Positions 21,661 through 28,869 of a DNA stretch of 28,869 nt are shown here, piece after piece. The notes under the pieces are model-generated. The model ran no database searches. It was not told the DNA's origin and saw only the letters and a list, made by a program, of their open reading frames with translations. The first letter of the stretch is position 1, and each line of letters starts with the position of its first letter. A program made the translations under genes and the position numbers. Source of the DNA: Mesostigma viride (Eukaryota; Streptophyta; Mesostigmatophyceae; Mesostigmatales; Mesostigmataceae); assembly GCA_009746045.1 (NCBI GenBank), contig RPFO01000079.1:5586161-5615029 (forward strand). Direction: 5' to 3'.

Positions 21661-21819
21661 TCATATCGTTTCGACGTTTGCATGCTACCTGCCGGATTAT
21701 AACATCGGACGTTGCTACCTGCCTGCATAACGATAGTTTGCAAGAAATCTTCATTTTGCCGAAACACAAAAAAAGGTGATCTTTTGCCGCAACGTGGATG
21801 GTAGGCTGACTAAAATTGT
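21661..21819 (+). repeat. diverged direct repeat, copy B, abutting the minisatellite
   Basis: Second copy of the segment at 21100-21268, offset about 560 bp. Its last shared word CTAAAATTGT is followed at once by the first minisatellite unit (CTGCTACGTATCAATACATG from 21821). The minisatellite therefore begins exactly where the duplicated segment ends. Confidence 0.85.
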
Positions 21820-23078
21820 GCTGCTACGTATCAATACATGTGGGGGGGTGCTGCTACGTATCAATACATGTGGGGGGGTGCTGCTACGTATCAATACATG
21901 TGGGGGGGTGCTGCTACGTATCAATACACGTGGGGGGGTGCTGCTACGTATCAATACATGTGGGGGGGTGCTGCTACGTATCAATACATGTGGGGGGGTG
22001 CTGCTACGTATCAATACATGTGGGGGGGTGCTGCTACGTATCAATACATGTGGGGGGGTGCTGCTACGTATCAATACATGTGGGGGGTGCTGCTACGTAT
22101 CAATACATGTGGGGGGGTGCTGCTACGTATCAATACATGTGGGGGGGTGCTGCTACGTATCAATACATGTGGGGGGTGCTGCTACGTATCAATACATGTG
22201 GGGGGGTGCTGCTACGTATCAATACATGTGGGGGGGTGCTGCTACGTATCAATACATGTGGGGGGGTGCTGCTACGTATCAATACATGTGGGGGGGTGCT
22301 GCTACGTATCAATACATGTGGGGGGGTGCTGCTACGTATCAATACATGTGGGGGGGTGCTGCTACGTATCAATACATGTGGGGGGGTGCTGCTACGTATC
22401 AATACATGTGGGGGGGTGCTGCTACGTATCAATACATGTGGGGGGGTGCTGCTACGTATCAATACATGTGGGGGGGTGCTGCTACGTATCAATACATGTG
22501 GGGGGGTGCTGCTACGTATCAATACATGTGGGGGGGTGCTGCTACGTATCAATACATGTGGGGGGGTGCTGCTACGTATCAATACATGTGGGGGGTGCTG
22601 CTACGTATCAATACATGTGGGGGGGTGCTGCTACGTATCAATACATGTGGGGGGTGCTGCTACGTATCAATACATGTGGGGGGTGCTGCTACGTATCAAT
22701 ACATGTGGGGGGTGCTGCTACGTATCAATACATGTGGGGGGTGCTGCTACGTATCAATACATGTGGGGGGGCTGCTACGTATCAATACATGTGGGGGGTG
22801 CTGCTACGTATCAATACATGTGGGGGGGTGCTGCTACGTATCAATACATGTGGGGGGGTGCTGCTACGTATCAATACATGTGGGGGGTGCTGCTACGTAT
22901 CAATACATGTGGGGGGTGCTGCTACGTATCAATACATGTGGGGGGTGCTGCTACGTATCAATACATGTGGGGGGTGCTGCTACGTATCAATACATGTGGG
23001 GGGTGCTGCTACGTATCAATACATGTGGGGGGGTGCTGCTACGTATCAATACATGTGGGGGGTGATGCTACGTATCAT
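21818..23078 (+). repeat. G-rich 30-bp minisatellite, about 42 full units
   Basis: The unit is CTGCTACGTATCAATACATG followed by a run of G and TG. Units start every 30 bp when the run is G7 and every 29 bp when it is G6 (one 28-bp step at 22744-22772). Counted starts: 21821 to 23036, 42 units, plus a partial diverged unit from 23065. One unit (from 21911) has CACG for CATG. Because 30 is a multiple of three and the unit has no stop, long frames open in all three plus-strand phases; these are artefacts. Runs of six or seven G every 30 bp make G-quadruplex formation and replication slippage likely. Length changes are confined to the G run, as slippage would produce. Confidence 0.97.
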
Positions 23079-24058
23079 TTATTTATTCATGCCATCAGCC
23101 CCCACATTTAATTATTAATGCCAGCACCCCCCAACATTCATTTATTCATGCCATCACACCCCCACATTCTTTTATTCATGGCAGCACCCCCCCCACATTT
23201 ATTTATTCATGCCATCACCCCCCACATTTAATTATTAATGCCAGCAACCCCCAACATTCATTTATTCATGCCATCACACCCCCACATTCTTTTATTCATG
23301 GCAGCACCCCCCACATTTATTTATTCATGCCATCACCCCCCCACATTTAATTATTAATGCCAGCACCCCCCAACATTCATTTATTCATGCCATCACACCC
23401 CCACATTCTTTTATTCATGGCAGCACCCCCCCCACATTTATTTATTCATGCCATCACCCCCCACATTTAATTATTAATGCCAGCAACCCCCAACATTCAT
23501 TTATTCATGCCATCACACCCCCACATTCTTTTATTCATGGCAGCACCCCCCCACATTTATTTATTCATGCCATCACCCCCCACATTTAATTATTAATGCC
23601 AGCACCCCCAACATTCATTTATTCATGCCATCACACCCCCACATTCTTTTATTCATGGCAGCACCCCCCCACATTTATTTATTCATGCCATCACCCCCCA
23701 CATTTAATTATTAATGCCAGCAACCCCCAACATTCATTTATTCATGCCATCACACCCCACATTCTTTATTCATGGCAGCACCCCCCACATTTATTTATTC
23801 ATGCCATCACCCCCCCACATTTAATTATTAATGCCAGCACCCCCCAACATTCATTTATTCTTGCCATCACACCCCCACATTCTTTTATTCATGGCAGCAC
23901 CCCCCACATTTATTTATTCATGCCATCACCCCCCCACATTTAATTATTAATGCCAGCACCCCCCAACATTCATTTATTCATGCCATCACACCCCCACATT
24001 CTTTTATTCATGGCAGCACCCCCCACATGCATTTATACATAGCATCCCCCCCCCACAT
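23079..24058 (+). repeat. C-rich minisatellite with ~120-bp higher-order unit (4 x ~30 bp)
   Basis: Four related ~30-bp subunits alternate in fixed order: ATTTATTCATGCCATCACCCC, AATTATTAATGCCAGCA, ATTTATTCATGCCATCACACC and TTTTATTCATGGCAGCACCC, each preceded by a C-run and ACATT. The GGCAGCAC subunit recurs at about 120-bp steps (near 23178, 23298, 23418, 23538, 23656, 23774, 23892 and 24011), giving eight higher-order units. The last subunit (24026-24058) is diverged. Reverse-complemented subunits begin GTGGGGGGTGCTGCC, matching the start of the neighbouring G-rich unit, so the two arrays are related and lie in opposite orientation. Confidence 0.93.
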
Positions 24059-24477
24059 TCGGGGTTCTTTGAACGGAGTTTCTTCTATACGTGAATGCGG
24101 GAACAAGAGGCCGCTGGATGAGCGGCTTATAGGTCGTAGTGTTTACTCGTAGCTGTTTGGCTAGAGCTTTTGTGATTAGTAGATGCAATATAGTGCATGG
24201 TTGAAAAATGAATTAAATAAAATGTGCGTTCCGCGCTTGGGTTGATTATACCCGGGCGGAACGGGGCGTGAGGTGCAGTGCCCCTGAAAAGAACAACCTA
24301 CGCATTATTTAATACTAGCCGTGCAGATTCGGGATATTCTACCCCCGGTCTGTACGGTTAGCGTCTTACTAGCATCCACTAAACATAAGGGTTTAATGAC
24401 GTCAGTTAGCTAGGGATAAGGGAGGTTTTGCGACTAAAAGCCGCTCTGGTTGGTTTTGTCGGCCTCTTTCTTTGCTC
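24059..24477 (+). repeat. 419-bp direct repeat R1, copy 1, hairpin-rich
   Basis: No difference was found by eye from 25441-25859 (constant offset 1382). Inverted repeats inside: GCCGCT/AGCGGC (24110-24126), ATGCA/TGCAT (24183-24198), CGTTCCGC/GCGGAACG with an inner GGGT/ACCC (24227-24263), and a 13-bp stem with two G-U pairs, CTAGCCGTGCAGA/TCTGTACGGTTAG, with an inner CGGG/CCCG (24315-24361). No open frame of note. It lacks TG...CA ends, so I do not call it an LTR. It could encode a structured RNA or be the end of an unknown element. Confidence 0.9.
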
Positions 24478-25313
24478 GTTGTCGTTGCGGCGGCAGCCGC
24501 AGCTATGGGTGCTGCGGAGCAAAATCCCAAAAGCACTGGTTGCACTGGCCACTTGGCCAGTGGTGAGACTTCCAGTTGTTAACCGGCCAGGCGTAGTTCC
24601 TCGCCCGGTTAACTAAAAGAAAAGAAAATGATTACCTCCGGTCCGCACCTTTTCCCCAGCTTGGGGTCTTTGGTGGGCCGGATGCCGTGACAGGTGCTCA
24701 ACTGTCGCTTGGTCGGCCCAGTGCGCGAGCTGGTGCTCCGTACCTGGGGATGCTTGCACCCCGGGTTGGAGCCGGATGGCTGGCACTGGCGACCCGTGTC
24801 TCGGTCCGCGGCCTGCGGATTTTTCTTCGGAAATTGCTGCTGGCCAGCAAACTTTGCAATTGCCTTCCGCCGAGGGGGGGTGGTTGGGGCTGGGGACGGC
24901 GATGGGAAAAGCGCCTAAGCTAGAAATTTTTTCCCCACGCATAGAAACCTCGGGGGGGAATGCGGTCTTGGCTGAACGGACTCTCGTTCAGCCAGGTGCC
25001 TGGGGCTGTGGCCTCGGGCATCCGGGCTGGCGGGGCCTGGGCTAGGTCCACGTTTTTTCTCGAAGCACCCCGGGTCTATGGGGAGACGGCCATAGCGGTA
25101 CCGACTCGGGGCCCCGAGAGGGGTCATGATAGGCTGGCCGTGCGCAATCGCAGTGCAAATGCGCTGGGCCTTTTTGGGCCTGGCCACGCATCCACAGCCG
25201 CCGGGCACACGCCTCCCGATGTGGGGGGGCTCCCGTTTTGCGGCAGGGCGGTCACTTGTGACAACGAGCAAGGTGGAGTGCGGCTTCAAGGGAAAGCCAG
25301 GGCGGGGGTGATT
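24478..25313. other. GC-rich insert X with strong hairpins, present only in copy 1 of the duplicated block
   Basis: 836 bp, much richer in GC than its flanks. Hairpins: CACTGGCC/GGCCAGTG with a 4-nt loop (24543-24562), GTTAACCGG/CCGGTTAAC (24578-24613), the palindrome TGCTGGCCAGCA (24838-24849), TGGCTGAACG/CGTTCAGCCA with a 6-nt loop (24969-24994) and the palindrome CTCGGGGCCCCGAG (25105-25118). Overlapping open frames on both strands (for example 24613-24942 minus, 24960-25331 plus) reflect GC richness and match nothing I know. In the second copy of the block, 33 bp stand here instead. Confidence 0.6.
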
Positions 25314-25397
25314 GGGCAACGTACTTCATGAAGGGCCTTGAACGGCGTGCCTCCGGGCATGTCAATTAGTGTCACATGTATGCTTCCACTTATTGTT
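25314..25397 (+). repeat. 84-bp direct repeat R2, copy 1
   Basis: GGGCAACGTACTTCATGAAG to CTTCCACTTATTGTT, identical to 25893-25976. With R1 it makes a block R1-X-R2, repeated downstream as R1'-short-R2'. The next 43 bp (25398-25440) contain GTGGGAGCTACGTGGACATG, which looks like a degenerate unit of the 30-bp minisatellite. Confidence 0.9.
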
Positions 25398-25440
25398 TTA
25401 ATGAAGATGCTGGTTTTTGTGGGAGCTACGTGGACATGAA

Positions 25441-25859
25441 TCGGGGTTCTTTGAACGGAGTTTCTTCTATACGTGAATGCGGGAACAAGAGGCCGCTGGA
25501 TGAGCGGCTTATAGGTCGTAGTGTTTACTCGTAGCTGTTTGGCTAGAGCTTTTGTGATTAGTAGATGCAATATAGTGCATGGTTGAAAAATGAATTAAAT
25601 AAAATGTGCGTTCCGCGCTTGGGTTGATTATACCCGGGCGGAACGGGGCGTGAGGTGCAGTGCCCCTGAAAAGAACAACCTACGCATTATTTAATACTAG
25701 CCGTGCAGATTCGGGATATTCTACCCCCGGTCTGTACGGTTAGCGTCTTACTAGCATCCACTAAACATAAGGGTTTAATGACGTCAGTTAGCTAGGGATA
25801 AGGGAGGTTTTGCGACTAAAAGCCGCTCTGGTTGGTTTTGTCGGCCTCTTTCTTTGCTC
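25441..25859 (+). repeat. 419-bp direct repeat R1, copy 2
   Basis: Second copy of R1, with no substitution or indel relative to 24059-24477 as far as I can see. Such identity means a very recent duplication, gene conversion, or a strongly maintained sequence. It is followed by 33 bp (CCCACCC repeats, then GTGTCTTGGTTGCC) in place of insert X. GTGTCTCGGTCCGC within X (about 24796) is similar to this, so the short version probably arose by deletion from a longer one. Confidence 0.92.
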
Positions 25860-25892
25860 CCCACCCACCCACCCGTGTCTTGGTTGCCTCTA

Positions 25893-25976
25893 GGGCAACG
25901 TACTTCATGAAGGGCCTTGAACGGCGTGCCTCCGGGCATGTCAATTAGTGTCACATGTATGCTTCCACTTATTGTT
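25893..25976 (+). repeat. 84-bp direct repeat R2, copy 2
   Basis: Identical to 25314-25397. It is followed directly by a lone, inverted minisatellite unit. Confidence 0.9.
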
Positions 25977-26012
25977 ACGTAGCTTCCCCCCCCCCACATG
26001 TATTGATACGTG
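25977..26012 (-). repeat. single inverted unit of the 30-bp minisatellite
   Basis: On the minus strand this reads ACGTATCAATACATG, then an 11-base G run, then AAGCTACGT. That is the G-rich minisatellite unit with a longer G run. It is isolated about 3 kb from the array and inverted relative to it. Confidence 0.8.
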
Positions 26013-26019
26013 GTCGTAA

Positions 26020-26482
26020 GGGTCTCGCTGCGGGTAGACCCTCGGAATTTTGTTTTTGTATTGACGTAAGGGTCTCGCTGCAGCGAGACCCCAAGGAATG
26101 TCAATTTTTCATGTTTTCATGATGGGGGGTCTTTCTTTTCTCACCCTTAAAATGATTTGTTTTGTATCGGTGTTAGGGTCTCGCTGCAGCGAGACCCCTA
26201 CGAATGTCGACTTTTAATGTTTGCAAGATGGGAGGGGGCTTTCTTCGCTCACCCTAAAATGATTTGTTTTTTGTTTGACGTTAGGGTCTCGCTGCAGCGA
26301 GACCCCAAGGAATGTATACTTTTTTATGTTTGCATGATAAGAGGTTGCTTTTTTTCGCTCACCCTAAAAATGATTTTTTTTTGCTTGAAGTGAGGGTCTC
26401 GCTGCAGCGAGACGCCAAAGTTTTGCATTAAACTAAATGTCCCTTGTACAATCCACGAAAGGGTCTAGCTGCAGCGAGACCC
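26020..26482. repeat. cluster of six 22-bp palindrome copies upstream of the coiled-coil gene
   Basis: Copies at 26020-26041 (CTGCGGG subtype), 26070-26091, 26176-26197 and 26284-26305 (all three perfect palindromes built from GGGTCTCGCTG), 26394-26415 (one change, GACGCC) and 26461-26482 (TCTAG left arm). The middle four sit in a degenerate tandem repeat of about 108 bp (spacing 106, 108, 110) whose spacer has a shared order: AAGGAATGT, then a T-run and ATGTTTGCATGAT, then G-rich, then CTTTCTT...CTCACCC and AAAATGATTTGTTTT. The cluster ends 77 bp before the putative 3' splice site at 26559. It probably lies in a 5' UTR intron or promoter. Confidence 0.92.
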
Positions 26483-26559
26483 TCCCCATCGTTTTTCTGC
26501 CGGCGATTCAGATTCTGAATGACATTTGTGAAACTTGCTTTTTTGATATTGTTCTGCAG
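26483..26559 (+). promoter_or_regulatory. putative 3' splice site region before the coiled-coil gene
   Basis: A T-rich tract (TTGCTTTTTTGATATTGTTC) is followed by TGCAG and then immediately ATG at 26560. This is a good acceptor, and it suggests an upstream non-coding exon with an intron containing the palindrome cluster. No donor was identified with confidence. Confidence 0.45.
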
Positions 26560-27725
26560 ATGTCGTCCTCCTATTCCGATTCTGTCAAGGCCACTCCCGT
26601 TTCACCCAAGATGACGTCGAACACCTCGCCGGACCGAACGGCAACGGAGGCGTTTCCTCCGTTGCAGTTCGGTCCCGTAAATGCTCTGGCGAGGTCCCCC
26701 CCACCGAGTCCCCCTCGCCCTCCAAGTCCAACTTGCCCCCAGCGAGTGGACAGAATTATACCCCCCAACTCTCTCGCGCTGCTGCGTCTCGCGCTCCGTC
26801 CCGCTCTCCGCCCCGTAAGTCTCCATCGCCGCCCCCCAAGTCGGCCGGAGCTACTGCGTCCCGCTCGCCGCCCCGCAAGTCCCCCAAGTCCCCCGCAACT
26901 GCGACCCGTTCGCCGAACCGCAAGTCCCCCTCTCCGCCCAAAGTTCCCCCCGCTACCGCGTCCCGCTCTCCTTCTCGCAAGTCCCCCTCGCCGTCAACCA
27001 AGAACCCCGCAACTGCGTCCCGCTCGCCGTCCCGCTCTCCTTCCCCCAAGTCCCGCTCGCCGCCACCCAAGTCCCCCGCTTCTGCGTCCCGCTCGCCGTC
27101 CCCCAAGCATTCCAGTTCTAAGCGTAAGCCTGCGGCCGAGTTGGCAGAGGAAGACGACCGCACCAAAGAGCTCAGGAAGCTGAGGAAGTCTATCAATGAG
27201 CTTGTTGAGGAGGACGAGCGCGATAAGACTAACGGGAGTCCTGAAGACCCGGAATCGCCGGTTCGGGAGACGCGTCGGAAGCGGTTGTCCGATTTGTTAG
27301 CAATGGCCGCAAGCTTTGCTGACGACTACGCGGCTCTCGACAAGAAGGACAAGGAGAAGGAGAAGGCGGAGAGGGAGGCCATCGAGAAGGCGGAGAGGGA
27401 GAGGGTGGAGAGGGAGGAGAAGGAGAGGCTGGAGAAGGCGGAGAGAGAGGAGGAGGAGAGGGAGTACAAGGAGAAAAAGGCTGCCCAGGAGAAGGAGCAC
27501 AGGATCCTGGTGGCGAAGCAGAAGGAGGAGGCGAAGAAGAAGACGGAGGCGGCAGCCAAGGAACTTCTTGCGGAGGAGGCCGCTCTTTTTTTGCAGATGC
27601 GACAGGAGAGGATGAAGGCGGACGAGGCCGCGAGGAAGATGGAGGAGGAGACTGCGAGGAAGGAGGAGGAGGCTGCGAAGGCGCTGGCCAACACGTTTTC
27701 AGTGAATTTTGGGCTCCAGATTTAA
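26560..27725 (+). pseudogene. RSP-rich coiled-coil protein gene, frameshifted and 3'-truncated by satellite
   Basis: From ATG 26560, about 46 residues rich in Ser/Pro/Thr run in one frame (MSSSYSDSVK...ALARSPP). The continuation ESPSPSKSNLPPASGQ lies in another frame. The switch falls at a C7 run (26696-26702), and one more C would restore a single frame. Then come about 120 residues of RSP/KSP repeats (RSPPRKSPSPPP type), as in SR-like or phosphorylated disordered proteins. An acidic linker follows. From about 27330 to 27690 a long charged helix (KEREAIEKAERERVEREEKE type) forms a coiled coil or single alpha helix. The last ten residues and the TAA (27723-27725) come from the 170-bp satellite starting at 27691, so the natural C-terminus is lost. 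The frame change could be a sequencing error, a real mutation or, less likely, recoding. The second frame is also open back to 26562 in a non-ATG reading. Role unknown; possibly nuclear or cytoskeletal by composition. Confidence 0.6.
26631..26675 (+). other. 20-bp-stem hairpin in the coding region
   Basis: GGACCGAACGGCAACGGAGG, a 5-base loop CGTTT, then its reverse complement with a single mismatch. It lies 20 bp upstream of the C7 run where the frame changes. A stem this long inside coding sequence is unusual. Confidence 0.9.
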
Positions 27726-28869
27726 ATGCAACGTGCGGTTTGAGGCAGGGGAAAACATGCGTGGACGATAGGAATTATAGCACCGGCGGCTTCAAAGTGC
27801 CGGACGGCAGGCGGTACCACCACTCCGTGGCAGCTTGCCCAGTTTGCTACCGGCTGGCACACGTTTCAGTGAATTTTGGGCTCCAGATTTAAATGCAACG
27901 TGCGGTTTGAGGCAGGGGAAAACATGCGTGGACGATAGGATTATTAGCACCGGCGGGCTTCAAAGTGCCGGACGGCAGGCGGTACCACCACTCCGTGGCA
28001 GCTTGGCCCAGTTTGCTACCGGCTGGCACACGTTTTCAGTGAATTTTGGGCTCCAGATTTAATAAAGCAACGTGCGGTTTGAGGCAGGGGAAAACATGCC
28101 GTGGACGATAGGAATTATAGCACCGGCGGGCTTCAAAGTGCCGGACGGCAGGCGGTACCACCACTCCGTGGCAGCTTGGCCCAGTTTGCTACCGGCTGGC
28201 ACACGTTTTCAGTGAATTTTGGGCTCCAGATTTAAATGCAACGTGCGGTTTGAGGCAGGGGAAAACATGCGTGGACGATAGGAATTATAGCACCGGCGGG
28301 GCTTCAAAGTGCCGGACGGCAGGCGGTACCACCACTCCGTGGCAGCTTGGCCCAGTTTGCTACCGGCTGCACACGTTTTCAGTGAATTTTGGGCTCCAGA
28401 TTAAATGCAACGTGCGGTTTGAGGCAGGGGAAAACATGCGTGGACGATAGGAATTATAGCACCGGCGGGCTTCAAAGTGCCGGACGGCAGGCGGTACCAC
28501 CACTCCGTGGCAGCTTGGCCCAGTTTGCTACCGGCTGGCACACGTTTTCAGTGAATTTTGGGCTCCAGATTTAAATGCAACGTGCGGTTTGAGGCAGGGG
28601 AAAACATGCGTGGACGATAGGAATATATAGCACCGGCGGGCTTCAAAGTGCCGGACGGCAGGCGTACCACCACTCGTGGCAGCTTGGCCCAGTTTGCTAC
28701 CGGCTGGCACACGTTTTCAGTGAATTTTGGGCTCCAGATTTAAATGCAACGTGCGGTTTGAGGCAGGGGAAAACATGCGTGGACGATAGGAATTTATAGC
28801 ACCGGCGGGCTTCAAAGTGCCGGACGGCAGGCGGTACCACCACTCCGTGGCAGCTTGCCCAGTTTGCTA
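27691..28869 (+). repeat. 170-bp satellite, second array, indel-rich, runs off the window
   Basis: Same monomer and orientation as 2015-14571. Phase markers lie at 27751, 27918, 28090, 28261, 28430, 28600 and 28769, a spacing of 167, 172, 171, 169, 170 and 169. Nearly every monomer has its own one- or two-base insertions or deletions (for example CCGGCGGCTTC, CACGTTTCAG, ATGCCGTGG, TTTAATAAAGCAACG). All readable copies carry the CCACTCCGTG form, except one damaged copy (about 28670). The left edge is at ACACG 27691, with CTGGC microhomology to the interrupted gene. Scattered single-base indels look like uncorrected long-read errors or an old, unhomogenised edge. Confidence 0.95.

Noticed and set aside
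21776-23118. Three overlapping 426-431-codon repeat proteins (VLLRINTCGG, GAATYQYMWG and similar)
   Set aside because: The 30-bp unit is a multiple of three and has no plus-strand stop, so all three phases open automatically. Changes in G-run length shift the phase freely, so no frame is protected.
2015-24058. Tandem repeats as a CRISPR array
   Set aside because: The units are contiguous, with no unique spacers of constant length and no cas genes. The sequence context is eukaryotic.
24059-25859. R1 pair as the two LTRs of a small LTR retroelement
   Set aside because: No TG...CA ends, no primer-binding site after copy 1, no polypurine tract before copy 2, no target-site duplication, and R2 is repeated outside the pair. 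A duplicated block fits better.
27316-27615. Arg-rich 99-codon frame
   Set aside because: A frame-shifted reading of the Glu/Lys/Arg coiled-coil exon (GAG and AGG codons read out of phase).

Overview
This is eukaryotic, repeat-dominated nuclear DNA. The main gene appears to be split by GT-AG introns, a Ty1/copia-type RNase H is present, RNA polymerase III-like tRNA-related sequences occur, and about half of the window is satellite DNA. Operons, Shine-Dalgarno sites, CRISPR arrays and complete rRNA or tRNA genes are absent. I cannot name the species. The mix (copia element, large DDE-type transposase-like gene, SR/coiled-coil protein, GC-rich third codon positions) would suit an alga, a stramenopile or an invertebrate, but that is a guess.

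Layout. 1-2014: the 3' part of a minus-strand Ty1/copia retroelement, cut off by a satellite. 2015-14571: 74 head-to-tail copies of a 170-bp satellite; 71 consecutive steps are exactly 170 bp and almost all monomers look identical. 14572-16279: AT-richer spacer, an unrecognised minus-strand ORF (15020-15622) and a 215-bp near-perfect palindrome built from two inverted tRNA-like halves (15778-15992). 16280-20365: a minus-strand gene that I reconstruct as four exons, which join in frame to exactly 1000 codons plus a stop. It encodes a Cys-rich, DDE-type transposase-like protein. 20366-21817: AT-rich spacer, a tRNA-like relic, a possible minus-strand exon and a diverged duplication. 21818-24058: two minisatellites with related 30-bp units in opposite orientation (G-rich, then C-rich on the + strand). 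24059-25976: a duplicated block (419-bp and 84-bp parts, identical between copies) packed with hairpins. 25977-26559: a palindrome cluster. 26560-27725: a plus-strand gene for an RSP-rich, coiled-coil protein, frameshifted at a C7 run and truncated at its 3' end by the same 170-bp satellite, which supplies its last residues and stop codon. 27691-28869: a second satellite array, with scattered one-base indels, running off the window.

The most interesting thread is a 22-bp near-palindrome (half-site GGGTCTCGCTG plus its reverse complement, PstI core CTGCAG). About 19 copies are present. Ten lie inside the three predicted introns of the transposase-like gene, and six lie immediately upstream of the coiled-coil gene, before a good 3' splice site. 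None lie in exons, satellites or the copia remnant. This points to an intron- or leader-associated family: a tiny mobile element, a binding site or an RNA hairpin. The sequence alone cannot tell which. The second theme is that the satellite breaks two unrelated genes, so its spread has been destructive, or else the assembly has joined pieces wrongly at repeats.
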